DNA of 64,000 nucleotides from Prostheceraeus crozeri (GCA_907163375.1 CAJQUW010006316.1:186001-250000); one strand, 5' to 3'. Shown: positions 1 to 11,869, numbered from the stretch's first letter. Notes: generated by a model not told the origin, from the sequence alone. Translations and numbers: made by a program.

Positions 1-2063
1 GAGCAGCACCAACATCTGATGATGTGCTCACCGATGTATCTATGCAGACAATAACGCTTTGATGTCCGCAATTGTACGAGAGAACATCTGTGATGAAGCA
101 GATACTGCAGGTTAATATGGAAAGAGCCTTACATCCAGTGATATCCCTGTGGAACACAGTGTCACTGATTTCTTATCGATGTTTTGATAGTTCTCTCCGT
201 CACTGTTCAATCAAATCAAGAATGTCAGATTTCAACGCCGTCTGTCATTGTGAGCCAAACTGTAACTGCACTCCACCTACGCCTTGTCGCTACAGGTCTA
301 CAAAGACATCGGGCACTTGTTCGGTTGAAGGAGCTCCCACCCATCTTACCCCAAGTATAACGGTCCAATTCCACTCGGGATGCAGATCCAACTCCATGGG
401 AAGAAATAAGAGGCGAGTGTACAGTCACTGAACGCCGCGGCAGCCCTCGTACGTTAATGGTTACTCTATCACCGGGGACGCGTCATGAGAAAATGAAAAT
501 TTATAATTGAGGATCTTTTTTAACTAATTCAATCACTAAATACTTCTTATGTCGATATGTTTGGAATTTCTCCTCCTACAGCGTCAACAATATAACAGCC
601 GTCTATCCAATTCAGAGACTAATCCATTGCTTCCTCTGTGCGTCCGTCCAACAAGTTGACCTCATAATCGCTCACATTATGAACTGTTGCTTCTCGAAGG
701 CGGAGCAACCTACGCCCCAAATTGATAGAAAACATGGGCGAGGCCAATTGTCATTGGAACGCCTACATACTCACGGAAAATGCACTGCATAACAGGAAAG
801 GCAAGAGAAAGTCTTCCCTCCCAACATTGTTTCCCTTCGTCAGTCCCTTCTTGCTAACAGTCAGATGCACGAGGAGCGGCACCTCCTTGACCGCATCTCC
901 AATTGCCTCGCTGCTGAATTCATGAAATGATTGACTCGCGCGAAACTCCCCTCGTCCATCAGCGTGATGTCAGGTGAGAATGGAAAGTCCGGAACCGCGC
1001 CCATTCCCACGTCAGAAGCCCCTGATGGAGCAGTGTCGAAGAGCGTGAGACCAACTGGAATTGCGTCGTACAAGACTCTATCTCTGACAGAAAAACAGGA
1101 TGCCGTCCATCATGACAAGGAGCAACTGGCATCAGTGGTCTCCACAACGCAATGGACATGAGGTCCTAATCAACACTAGAAAGATGGAGACCGTGTGTCT
1201 TCGCGTTTATCTTATAGAATGCTCAGCACAGCGCCAAATAATGTCAGAAGTTACTGATTAAGTTACATCATAATCCAAGGGAAACACGAATCATTTGATT
1301 CGTGTGCTCCTTACAAGTTCAGTAGCTGCATTGACAAAGGATGGTGGTACAGTGGATGGACTCCGCGTTCAGTGGATAGAGTCACTGTGTGGAGAATAGA
1401 CTCTTAGTCAATAAACTTCAAGGTACAATGAACAGAAGTCCTATCTCAAGATCTGAATGATTGCGCATTTGCGCTACCTTAGAGGACAAACATCCTCTTC
1501 ATCCACTCTCGACATTTTCTCTCTTTGCTCAGGTCGACATGGCTCTGTAGGTTGGGGACATAGTGGCGTCAGTGAAGGACCGCGGTCTCTCAAAGAAGAT
1601 CCCGGCTCGCCTTCGCCGTCACCAAGTTTGCTGTTCGCTCGAAAACCTTTCATTGTCGGAGATCCTATGGGGAACGTCGGAGGTCAGCGGTGTCTATTGT
1701 CCAAGCTTCGTATCCTCCCTAGAGCGCTGGCTCGGCGATTCGAGTGGTGATAAGATTGGCGACAGTGTGTAGCGGTCAGTGAGCCAGGACGGTCCGCCAG
1801 GAGATAAAGATGTCCAGCGGTGCGATAAAGGGTCAACGAGACAGTCGTGGAGATGCTGTGAGGAGGAGAGATTCGAAAATTGGCCACTGCTGAATAAAAA
1901 CCGCTCTGATGTTGATATGTGGGGAGACGATTACGCTTTGACTGTTCAAATTTTATCAGAAGGAAATAATAATTGTGAGCAGGAATATGAGTGGGACACT
2001 GCCGAGTTTTCTAGAGTTGAGAAACATGACCTGATATCACCTGAGGCCAAACTGTTATGTCAC
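1..2063. other. Unassigned sequence, GC-richer than the window average
   Basis: No recognisable gene. Parts (about 850-1160 and 1480-1890) are richer in GC and CpG than the surroundings and hold short open frames on both strands, the best on the minus strand at 861-1073 (70 codons). None shows a known motif, and the opposite frames are equally open, so coding is not supported. These blocks could be exons of a large gene or old repeat DNA. Confidence 0.4.
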
Positions 2064-2186
2064 TTCGCCCTCTGTCACCATGTAATGAGCACAGAAATCT
2101 GACATCGCCTCTGTCAGCCTGTAATGAGCACAGAAATCTGACATCGCACTCTGTCAGCCTGTAATGAGCACAGAAATCTGACATGT
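2064..2186. repeat. 40-bp tandem repeat, about 3 copies
   Basis: Three consecutive copies of a 39-40 bp unit containing TGTAATGAGCACAGAAATCT, starting at about 2064, 2103 and 2143. The second and third copies are almost identical; the first differs at a few bases near its 5' end. No relation to the other arrays in the window was seen. Confidence 0.9.
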
Positions 2187-3374
2187 CTGTGATGCAATGT
2201 ATCATTGCTTTTTCACCATAAATTATACATTTTGAATATGATCATGATAAACTGATCTACGTGGAGCAGTTGGATATAATGCGACCTCCTTTGATAGATT
2301 ATTCACGAAATACCAGCGGATATAATCACAGGCTAATCAGTGAGAAAGATCGCCGCATACATTGCTCGTCAGAGCATTCTAATTCAAGGATGATAACAAT
2401 TTCAAGTGAGCGAACTCCGTCAGACTTGTCTCCGCCGTCATCCACGATCATTGTCGCGTTTCAAATCGAATTTCTCAAACTTTCATTCCGTCATTCAATG
2501 TCCTAGACTGGCAGAATTCCCATCTTCTCAAGAAAGCGTTAGAAATCAGCTAAGAATAAACCGATAGGAATAGGTGAATGACTGCACCCATCTGTGAACG
2601 ACACTTGTACGTTGCTGCTGCTGCTGCTGCTGTCTGTAGTGATCTGGTATTGTTCAAAGGTCATTTATACAGACGTCTGTCAATTCGGTCTTCTACAAGC
2701 GGATTCCACAGATAAGGACGTGTCACTTAGCCCGGGACCAACAACAAATCAAAAATAAACACTCAGAGAAGTGTACACAATGACACTGGATCGGAGTAAA
2801 CACGACCTGACTGGACCTCTGACGGACTGATCTCAGATCTTGAACAGAATTCCTCAATGAACATTGGATCGAAGTTATTCAAGTCTGACAACACATTTCC
2901 ATCATTTTCTAACAGACCTCTTAAAAGTAACGATTTTCAGCAGATATCGTTCATAGGATGTCGTTTACTCCATCATATTTGCCTTCACTGGATCACACAT
3001 TGGTTCAAACAAGACAGTGGATATAACAAATCCCATCTGAACATGACATACAAACATAATGAGAGAGGAATGAAGATCGTCACAGAATTCGGAAGATCAT
3101 CTCCAGGAAAGATATGAATGAATACTAAGAAAATTCGGAAGAAAAGGTTCTGATAAAATGGAAATGTGAAAGAATATCGAACGTAACAGTCAAGCAAATG
3201 TGGGAGTAAACACCCTCATCCTTTTTCTTCTCTCTCATCTCTCATTCTTGTTGTTTATTTACGCTACTGTGATGGTACTACTCCACTGTTTGCTGCACAT
3301 TGATACTCGCTCTTCTTTTGAATTTTGATGTCCGTCCTTTTTTTATTGATATTGTGAAAATATCAGCGAATATA
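2187..3374. other. Unique sequence with a short (TGC)n run
   Basis: No gene recognised. A (TGC)n microsatellite of about seven units lies at 2613-2633. The remainder is ordinary AT-rich sequence with short frames in several phases. Confidence 0.5.
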
Positions 3375-3525
3375 GCGGTCTGCGTGGCACAGTGGTTCAG
3401 TTCTTGACTTAGTCATCTTTTGATCTTGAGGTCGAGTCCCGAATGCCATTGGATGTCGACAGGAAGAGCATCCAAGCAATAAGTATCACAATGTGCAAGT
3501 GAAGTTTGAATATGTCAGTATCGTC
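3375..3525 (+). mobile_element. tRNA-derived SINE, family 1, 3'-truncated diverged copy
   Basis: Matches the SINE copies at 28.5, 30.8 and 49.1 kb. The head has an A-box-like TGGCACAGTGG, then GAGGTCGAGTCCC as a B-box-like segment, followed by the family's body with the hallmark 'cAGGAAGaGCATCC'. The match fades after about 3525, before the GGAGTAGTGACG tail seen in full copies. It is the most diverged of the four copies and so probably the oldest. Confidence 0.75.
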
Positions 3526-4864
3526 GAAGAATATATTCCTTGTGTCATTTCCCGTATTAGACACATCCGCCTACATTATTGCAACTACTTGAAGTGCGAT
3601 AACACATTGCAATACTATAGGAAAGAAGATAGATGTCGACAAAGAATGACAAGAATGAAAAAATCCACAATTAGTGCAGTCAATATAGGGGGAGACAGTA
3701 GGACAGCGACGACTCAAGGCTACACCTCCTTTATGTAGGATAACTGAGTCTTTGTAGAAAATGAAACACACCATTCTATGCAAGAAAGGCGAATCTGTGA
3801 AGGTGAGGAGGCGACATACATTGGAAGGACCAGTCGGCATTGTAAAGCAGTTAGAAACTCCATCGGCAGCATGTAAAGTGCCGCCATTTCGCTCAATATC
3901 GTATTAAGCCAGTCAGAATGCAGCATGGATAATACCTAGTTCCTGATGTTACCAAGGCTCTCTACAACACAGTCTTCCGTTTGACGTCAATCTTGTTGAG
4001 AGTCTTCGCTAAGAAATCCGAAAAATCCAAAATCTCCATCAATACGGAAACTGAGACTTTCTTGACAATCAGCTGTATTCTTCGTATTTACTGAACTTTA
4101 TATCACGGTAAATGCACTAGATATATCAAAGACTTTTAGACTACCGATTATGTCCAGAAATCTTATTGACCAAATCGGTTCTCTAGCTTTCTTCAAAGAT
4201 GAGAGAGCTCTTTTTTCACCTTGCTCGTGTTCGACAAGTTGCACTTAGGGGTCGGCCTATTTGGACGTAATCTGTGTTATGCATGTATCAACCATCCACA
4301 AACAGCAACCTTTTATGTTTTCCGATGATTTAGTTGTATTTACAGTGATGATTGAAATCATTGATATTTACCATATACATCAGATCATTTGAAGTTATGT
4401 TTTCCAACAACGATGTCAATCAGATACATAAGCAATCTACTGATCATAAGGGCTTCATGTCACGATGAAAATCCACAACTACTGAAGTTCTAAATGATCT
4501 CTACCAAAAGCTCACAAGTGTCCAGATACACACAGAAACCTCCCTTGGTCAAGTAATCTCTTTGCTGTCCGCTATTTATATAGAGGACACTCCTACCATA
4601 TACTTTGGGCAAGGAAACAGCGAGGGAATTCTCGGTCTTCTACAGCTTCTTTTCCCTACGCCTTAAGAACAAGGGAACATGAAACGTAGCCGAGGTCCAG
4701 CAACTTTATCAGGTTTCTCACTAATCGACGAATTCTGAAGCCACTTCATTCATGCTGCGACTCATTGAATCTTCTTGTCGACATGTTCTCCAGTCCTTAT
4801 TCCAGAGGTGCGACGTCTCAACCAAATCAGAAGAGACACCATCGCACCTCGCAAGTTTGTGTTA
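3526..4864. other. Unassigned AT-rich sequence
   Basis: No gene or clear repeat. A DDLVVF-like string appears near 4327 in one frame, but the flanking translation is interrupted and does not support a reverse-transcriptase call. Confidence 0.4.
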
Positions 4865-5668
4865 GTATTCTCGAATTAGGTACCTCATCAAGAACCGGAC
4901 ATAATCGAACCTCGTTCCTTCTGCAACTCCGAGACGCGGCTATGGAACAGAGTATTCTCCAATTAGAGCGGAGGCACCTCAAGAACCGGACAGATTCGAA
5001 CCTCGTTCCTTCTGCAACTCCGAGACGCGGCTATGAAACAGAGTATTCTCCAATTAGAGCGGAGGCACCTCAAGAACCGGACAGATTCGAACCTCGAACC
5101 TTCGGCAACTCCGAGACGCGGCTATGAAACAGTATTCTCTAATTAGAACGGAGGTACCTCAAGAACCGGACAGATTCGAAACTCGAACCTTCGGCAACTC
5201 CGAGACGCGGCTATGAAACAGAGTATTCTCCAATTAGAGCGGAGGCACCTCAAGAACCGGACAGATTCGAACCTCGAACCTTCGGCAACTCCGAGACGCG
5301 GCTATGAAACAGAGTATTCTCCAATTAGAACGGAGGTACCTCAAGAACCGGACAGATTCGAACCTCGAACCTTCGGCAACTCCGAGACGCGGCTATGAAA
5401 CAGAGTATTCTCCAATTAGAGCGGAGGCACCTCAAGAACCGGACAGATTCGAACCTCGAACCTTCGGCAACTCCGAGACGCGGCTATGAAACAGAGTATT
5501 CTCCAATTAGAGCGGAGGCACCTCAAGAACCGGACAGATTCGAACCTCGAACCTTCTGCAACTCCGAGACGCGGCTATGAAACAGAGTATTCTCCAATTA
5601 GAGCGGAGGCACCTCAAGAACCGGACAGATTCGAACCTCGAACCTTCGGCAACTCCGAGACGCGGCTT
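4865..5668 (-). repeat. 91-bp minisatellite derived from a tRNA-like element, about 9 units
   Basis: The landmark GAGACGCGGCT recurs at 4931, 5022, 5113, 5202, 5293 and so on to 5657, a period of 91 bp (one unit is 89 bp). Units are nearly identical, differing mainly by CTCGTTCC versus CTCGAACC and by a few point changes. Read on the minus strand, each unit carries the pol III B-box-like GGTTCGAATCTG. Because 91 is not a multiple of 3, chains of 61-codon frames appear in overlapping phases; these are by-products, not genes. The array's right end runs into a tRNA-like sequence, and the unit resembles dispersed singletons at 7.1, 34.6, 46.9 and 59.2 kb. Near-identity of units suggests recent amplification or homogenisation. 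Confidence 0.93.
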
Positions 5669-5692
5669 TGAACCAGCTGAGCCATCCACTAG
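5617..5692 (-). tRNA. tRNA-like sequence (pseudogene or SINE head) at the end of the 91-bp array
   Basis: On the minus strand an A box TGGCTCAGCTGG (plus-strand positions 5673-5684) matches the eukaryotic consensus exactly. It is followed about 36 bp later by a B box GGTTCGAATCT (5627-5637). The spacing fits a tRNA promoter. I could not fold a convincing acceptor stem or assign an anticodon, so this is a tRNA-derived promoter and not a functional tRNA. It overlaps the last 91-bp unit; inner units keep the B box but have lost the A box, which suggests that the array grew from this element. Confidence 0.6.
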
Positions 5693-5724
5693 GTGGTTGG
5701 AAGGTCTACCACATTCTGTGTACA

Positions 5725-7110
5725 TTCTAATTTAGATCTCGAATAAGTTCACGGCTGTTTTGGATCATTTCACATCATAGCAACCCTGCCTTCAATGGAA
5801 TATACCAAACGTTTGTCTCCGTTTGCTGTCATACTGTGAACATTAAGGATTCAGCAGCAACTGTACATTATTGATGTTACGTTGGTCTTGCTGTGTAAAG
5901 ACCTGTTAGGTATGCTGAATACTTAGGATGAAATCTGTGCAAGTTTCGGCACGCTGAGCAGTCTATACACATACACGTACACGTGCTTATAACTTGAATT
6001 AAGAAATGTCCTTCTCAATGCACAGTAAACTATTATTCCATGAAGTGATCATCCAGAGTGTGCACACCAAAGGAGGTGTGAATGAGTGCGTTCATGTGCT
6101 GGGGAAGGGGGCGATCAGGAATGTGTGCACATTTTCCTCTTTCTTGCCGAGTAAGAACAGCATATTGATAGAGATTTTTAGCTGACCAAATTGATTGAAA
6201 TATTATAGAAAACGGATGACATTTCACATCAATTTTATGAAAAAGTATTCTTTAAACTTGTATTTTTAACATTTTACCCAGAAAGAGCATGATAACCGAA
6301 ATTACTACCATGTCAAAAGAAATTGATTCATTTAATTGATGAATAATGTTCAATAAATTTTCATTCTACCATTTCTTTAAGGTCCATGACACTGTGCCGT
6401 CAACTGCTCGGTTGAAATTCCTTCGAATCGGTCAAGTAATGAGACTGTCAGTGCGTCCATTTGTTGTTTTATAGCACACTTCTGCTTTCATAACACTATA
6501 AAGTCGCGCACACCCACAGACAGACCGAAGTGTCTAAACCGCAATCTGCTGGTCAAACACTGAACCACGACTGCTGACACTTGCCTTCAATCTGAGAGGC
6601 GATTGTCAAAAGGCTCAACGTAACTTCACCGCTTTTAAAAGCCTCCTTTGTCTGCAGATAATCTTATCAGTTAAGCGGACTACACCATGGCCACAGCTCG
6701 AGCTAATCCATGGTTAGAATCAGATCACAGAGGACATCAAGGGCGATCAGTCTTACGCAACCTCAATTTTTTCACTTTTCTAAATCTCCGCGCTGGTCAC
6801 TCATAAATTGGCGATCGTTTCTGACCTACAGCGTCAACTTCAGAGCAACGATCGCCGCTTACTACAGTAGTCAACGTGATGAGAATGGTCAGTCCTTGCG
6901 GTGTGTAAATCAATTCATCATTTCCATGCAAGTCAGCACTTCATGCTTCAAAGAAACAAAGATATCAACAAGTGATATACAACAAGCAAAATGTTATTCA
7001 CTCTTGCACTTCACCTTTCAGCCGCAAATCGTGTCGACACTCAATAAAGAATGGACGAGTGATGAAACTTTACTTTTTTTACTTTAAATGCGATATTTGT
7101 CTTACTAATC
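5725..7110. other. Unassigned sequence
   Basis: No gene, RNA or repeat recognised. It contains AT-rich stretches and short frames only. Confidence 0.4.
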
Positions 7111-7114
7111 CATG

Positions 7115-7215
7115 TCTAATGAGAGCGTGCTGCCTTCCGAGGCGGACAGACTCGAACCCTGGACCATATACAACTCCAAACACTGTCAACTCTCACCAGG
7201 TTAGGGTTAGTAACA
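7115..7215 (-). mobile_element. Single copy of the tRNA-like family 2 element
   Basis: On the minus strand, GGGTTCGAGTCTGTCCGCCT is the same B-box block seen at 46.9 kb and, more distantly, in the 91-bp array. Upstream in this orientation lies CTAACCCTAACCTGGT followed by GAGAGTTGACA, blocks that occur downstream of the B box in the 46.9-kb and 34.6-kb copies. That circularly permuted order suggests the family once existed as tandem units. Confidence 0.5.
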
Positions 7216-8175
7216 GGCTTGCCGTGGGAATGGGAATTCCCATATGGGAATCTTGCTTCAGGTCATGAGAATCCCATGGGAATTAAATGAAAATTTTTAT
7301 CACCAAAATAAGATAAATTTAAATGTTATTTGAAAGTATCAACTCTTTTTTGGTTTGCAAAGGTTGTGAGAAAGCGAGAATGCAGGCTGTAGTTGCACTC
7401 ATCTTACTGGATGACTAGGCGAAGGCCGCTTCATGAAATGGACGTACAGATTGAAGTGAAAATACAACATTTATACATGTAACATTGTACAGGTTGTGTC
7501 TACAGTAAGCAGGCTGTCCTTGTTCTGAAAAAAGCATTGATTCTGTCAGGGTGACGAAACACGGGTTCGGTAACCATTCATCATAACAATTTCTTTTCTT
7601 GGCTCATATCCAATTCTTATAAGAAGACTAATATCGGTCTTGAAATGAGTGAGAGAGAGAACCTGGGATTATGTAATTAATCTGTTGAGGCTGTCTGTCA
7701 ATTTCGCATCCGTCAACCGGGATCAGGGAGGTAGATATCAGTATCCATGTCAGTGGAGACGACGATTCTCTCGCCCCGTGCGCTGCATGATCAATTTCAC
7801 TTACGCAACTTTTAACAATTCAAGTGAGGGAATGTGAGCTCGCAAAACATTCTTTTCCCCTGATTGACGCTTGGCGATGATTCATTAGGCTGCAGACCGA
7901 AGAGGAACCGAGCTATATGATGTAATTATAATCGTCTGCAACTTCAGTTCCCACTCTGAGGCAGGTCGTCGCTGCGATGTCTTCGAACAAGTTCTTCGAA
8001 GTAGACAAAAAAACTGCAGCAGGACATTTCTGCTGCTCGTGTATCTTTTGTTCCGCCACCGAAGTCATTAACCAGTCGTAGTGCCAATCTTGATTCGAGG
8101 ATAAAGGCCGTGCAAGTGGACATATCACCGGTTGCCGAGAGCTCAGGAGACGACAAGAAACCATTGTTGGCCCCT
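7216..8175. other. Unassigned sequence
   Basis: No gene recognised. A locally palindromic cluster of GGGAAT/ATTCCC words lies at 7225-7285; no partner inverted end was found for it. Confidence 0.4.
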
Positions 8176-8179
8176 TTCC

Positions 8180-8475
8180 TTTATTGTGATGCCTTTATTG
8201 TTTTTCTAGTGCATCGGCTATTCTCTAGATTTTCATACCCGTAGAAACGTTTGTTAATCCATTGATATTTTTCTAGAGCATCAGCTATTCTCTTGATAGC
8301 CTTCATTGCCGCATGGTAGCGTTTTGCGTTTGTTCATCCATTGATATTTTACTTCAGTATCTGCTATTCTCATGATTGTTTTTATACCCGCATTTTGTTT
8401 GTTAATCCATTGTTTGCCTTGATGGTTTTCAAAGTGACGCTTGTTAATCCATCGATGGTCTTCATTCGGCATCAC
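8180..8475. repeat. Degenerate tandem repeat, unit about 75-90 bp
   Basis: The phrase GTTTGTTAATCCATTGATAT and a following 'CAGCTATTCTC' recur with changes at about 8193-8284, 8285-8360 and 8361-8420. Weaker echoes continue toward 8660 (for example CAATCCATTGATATTTTT near 8627). Spacing is irregular, consistent with an old array. Confidence 0.6.
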
Positions 8476-8669
8476 GCGGGTCTCAATAGCTAACGGTTGT
8501 TTTAGGTACCATGATAATTTATTGAAAGATCTGCCTATTCTCTTTAGATTGTCAGTACTGTCATTCGTAGGCCTTTACACATAATAGGGGCCTACATTGG
8601 AGTTTTTATAATAATATGTAGCTTTCATCAATCCATTGATATTTTTTAACTGTTTGCATGCTTTTAAGG

Positions 8670-9497
8670 CAGCAATTACCGGTGTTGTCAACTACATTGG
8701 GACAAATTTTCAATGAACGTTTGTTTCTCGTAATATAAATTTGTCTTTTTGCATTTTGTGGCTATTATCTCAAAGTTAGATAGAATTGGAATTACACCCG
8801 TTACCTATAATACTGGGATGCACGACTGCGAGCGTTTATTAATCACATATTCATAAAAACGCAGTAGTTTGTTTTCTGTTGATAAGTCATAGAAACTTTT
8901 GCTGTAGCGAAGTATTGACTTCATTGCTTGTATTTGGCACTGTACTTGTATATTGTAAAACTTAAATATGATATTGCGTTGAGCTAGGAAGTTTTCATGT
9001 TCATCTACAAGTACGGGCACCCGCATGAAGTGAATCAGAGTGAATAGACATGCGAATATGTGTATGTATAGGCCTATATGTAATCGGAGACTATTTCGAT
9101 GAAGTCGTCTTTATTGATTGACTAATCCCTGAAACAAAATGATAGATATTTTTGATAATTAGTAAAAACTTGCAATTTTTAGAAATTACAAAATAAGATA
9201 GACTGATATGCTAATACTTTTTCATCCAAAAGATAGGTCAACTAAAAGCGCTTAATCTCATCAGTTCAATTACGAAAATCCGTTAATCGACTTGCAGTCC
9301 GAAAGAAGAGAACCATACACCGTATATAGGAAGAGTAATGAGTAGGGCGGTTCAAATATGTAAATGCATATATGTGCATATCAATGCATATTTAGCTACA
9401 TACGAAGAAAATGCCGATGTTCAAAATTCCATCGTTATCTTGCATATTCATGCGAAACATCTGTTTAAATTTAATGCCATACAAATGAAAATGAAAT
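8670..9497. other. Unassigned AT-rich sequence upstream of the hAT remnant
   Basis: No recognisable coding sequence. Between about 9350 and 9410 the word ATGCATAT recurs in alternating orientation. No hAT terminal inverted repeat could be paired across the downstream remnant. Confidence 0.35.
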
Positions 9498-10250
9498 ATG
9501 AGAGATGGGTTTCCTAAAGTTAATCAGTTCCTGGCTCTGGTGAAAAAAATTTTCGTCAAAGCACCTATGCTCCGTCTTGCATTTGTCAAATCTACATCAT
9601 TGCCAATGCCTATCAATCCAGTGACGAGTCGTTGGGGGACATGGATTGATGCAGTCTCATATTATGCAAAACATTTCGATTCAGTAAAGAAATTTATTGC
9701 TGAATTATCACCTGAATCGTCTGCGATTGAATCTGCACAAAGTGCCACATGTCTCGCATCAAGCATAAAAGAACTCTGAAAAACGAGGCACTTTACGATT
9801 CACCAGAGCTTTGAAATATAGAGAAGGTTGAAAGAAGCCTTAAACTTTCCGGGCCACCCGCTAACGACCCTTTGGAGAAACTGCGATTGTCCTTGGAGAA
9901 GAACCCAGGTTTAACAGCCATGAAGTCCATTCATGACACTCTTTTTGGCGGCTCCTCCAGTTCCACTGCAAGCGCTCTGTCAGTCCATGATATAACATGT
10001 TTCAAGTTCGCGCCATTGACAAGCGTCGTATGTGGAGAGAAGTTTCAGCGAATTTCGGATTGTCTTTCTTCGCTTCAATCGCGTGTTAACCTTGTTTCAG
10101 ATAGAACGTATACTGCCAGATACTTATCTGGTGAGTTACAACTTGCTATCTAAACGTGTGACGCTTGACTCGATGATTTTCGAAGACATCCGCATTAAAG
10201 TTCAGAGGGCTGAGAAGAAACAATTGGATGAAATTGAAGCGAATTGCTGA
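9498..10250 (+). pseudogene. hAT-superfamily transposase remnant, C-terminal part
   Basis: hAT transposases cut and paste DNA transposons and end in an RNase-H-like core plus a C-terminal dimerisation region. Here about 245 codons of that end survive on the plus strand in three frames. The first runs from 9498 and contains KVNQFLALVKKIFVKAP and the hallmark TSRWGTWIDAVSYYAKHF. A second frame (about 9812-10030) has NPGLTAMKSIHDTLF and CFKFAPLTSV. The third (from about 10032) has VERSFSEFRIVF, the dimerisation-region signature, and ends with a stop near 10250. The frame changes near 9780 and near 10030 and the missing N-terminal half make it a dead copy. Family assignment rests on remembered motif patterns (RWGTW ... 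CFKYAP-T-SVDVERSFS). A domesticated, spliced gene is less likely because the shifts fall inside conserved motifs. Confidence 0.7.
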
Positions 10251-10890
10251 CCATTGGTTTACTCCTGATGACGTGAGAAAATGAAAAACAGTCGACAGGT
10301 CCATCATGAAGATCAATTGACTTCATTTCTTGTCCATGGATTCACCTCAGACAGATATCAAATGAGTACTATATCACTTGCATTGCAGCCAGGTAAACTT
10401 CAACAACGATTCATCAGTGAATACGTTAATGTAGGCCAGTAAAGGTGTCGTTATCTTACTATTAATAGTGCTCATGTCATCTCGCATTACCGAACAATAC
10501 AAGGTTAGAAAACTGTTGCATCAACGGTTGCGTATCCTGTGGTTATAACTCCTATATCTTTTCTTTCTCACTTTATCGAATTTCCATCATACGCTTCGTA
10601 ATGTGATGCTGTCCAAGAGCCATCATCAGAGGCATCGCGTCCTCCAATTAATCATTGGCACTTCAAATGACTAGAATAACATCTATTCCGAGTACTAAGT
10701 TGAGTCATCAGTCTAAATTAATTAGGCCAACAGTTAGACGAATCAGATAGCAGCACCATCGAAGGCTTGTTCAGATTAATCGAAGAACCAAAATAAATCC
10801 AAATTAACCAAAACTGCAAAAAATACTGAGTGCATTTATGCTCCTGAATAATGCACACAGATGAGATCATAAAAGGTGATTGAAAGGACT
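10251..10890. other. Unassigned sequence
   Basis: No gene recognised between the hAT remnant and the 45-bp array. It may contain the former 3' flank of the hAT element, but no terminal repeat is identifiable. Confidence 0.35.
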
Positions 10891-11857
10891 GTCTGGGTGG
10901 ATCACTACTCCTCACACTGGATGACTGGACGGTGCAGTTGACTGGGTCACTGCTCCTCACACTGGAGGATTGGACGGTGCAGCTGACTGGGTCACAACTC
11001 CTAACACTGGAGGCTTGGACGGTGCAGCTGACTGGGTCACTCCTCCTCACACTGGAGGCTTGGACGGTGCAGCTGACTGGGTCACTACTCCTCACACTGG
11101 AGGCTTGGACGGTGCAGCTGACTGGGTCACTACTCCTCACACTGGAGGCTTGGACGGTGCAGCTGACTGGGTCACTCCTCCTCACACTGGAGGCTTGGAC
11201 GGTGCAGCTGACTGCCACCTCACTGCTCCTCACACTGGAGGATTGGACGGTGCAGCTAACTGGGTCACAACTCCTCACACTGGAGGATTGGACGGTGCAG
11301 CTAACTGGGTCACTTCTCCTCACATTGGAGGATTGGACGGTGCAGCTGACTGGGTCACAACTCCTCACACTGGAGGCTTGGACTGTGCAGCTGACTGGGT
11401 CACTCCTCCTCACACTGGAGGCTTGGACGGTGCAGCTGACTGGGTCACTCCTCCTCACACTGGAGGATTGGACGGTGCAGCTGACTGGGTCACTTCTCCT
11501 CACACTGGAGGCTTGGACGGTGCAGCTGACTGGGTCACTACTCCTCACACTGGAGGCTTGGACGGTGCAGCTGACTGGGTCACTCCTCCTCACACTGCAG
11601 GCTTGGACGGTGGAGCTGACTGGGTCACTACTCCTCACACTGGAGGCTTGGACGGTGCAGCTGACTGGGTCACTACTCCTCACACTGGAGCCTTGGACGG
11701 TGCAGCTGACTGGGTCACTACTCCTCATACTGGAGGCTTGGACGGTGCAGCTGACTGGGTCACTCCTCCTTACAGTGGAGGCTTGGACGGTGCAGCTGAC
11801 TGGGTCACTACTCCTCACACTGGAGGATTGGACGGTGCAGCTGACTGGGTCACTACT
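10891..11857 (-). repeat. 45-bp minisatellite, about 21 units, derived from the SINE 3' tail
   Basis: The landmark GGCTTGGACGGTGCAGCTGA recurs every 45 bp. Units differ at a few sites (GGCTTGG versus GGATTGG; ACTACTCC, ACTGCTCC or ACTCCTCC), and one unit near 11210 carries a short insertion. About 40 of the 45 bases align, in reverse orientation, with the 3' tail of the SINE copy at 49.1 kb; the satellite has an extra 3 nt. Because 45 is divisible by 3 and the unit has no stop in several phases, frames of more than 300 codons stay open on both strands. These encode only a 15-residue repeat and have no independent support as proteins. Confidence 0.95.
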
Positions 11858-11869
11858 GGACGTGAAAAC

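Noticed and set aside
4200-4370. DDLVVF-like reverse-transcriptase core motif
   Set aside because: The motif stands alone, the surrounding frame has stops and no neighbouring RT motifs, so a retroelement call is not justified.
5213-5671. Family of 61-codon proteins starting MKQSILQLERRHLKNRTDS
   Set aside because: They are overlapping read-throughs of the 91-bp tandem units; the period is not a multiple of three.
7190-7212. GGTTAGGGTTAG as interstitial telomere repeat
   Set aside because: Only two partial units, and the same bases recur as part of the tRNA-like family 2 element at 34.6 kb.
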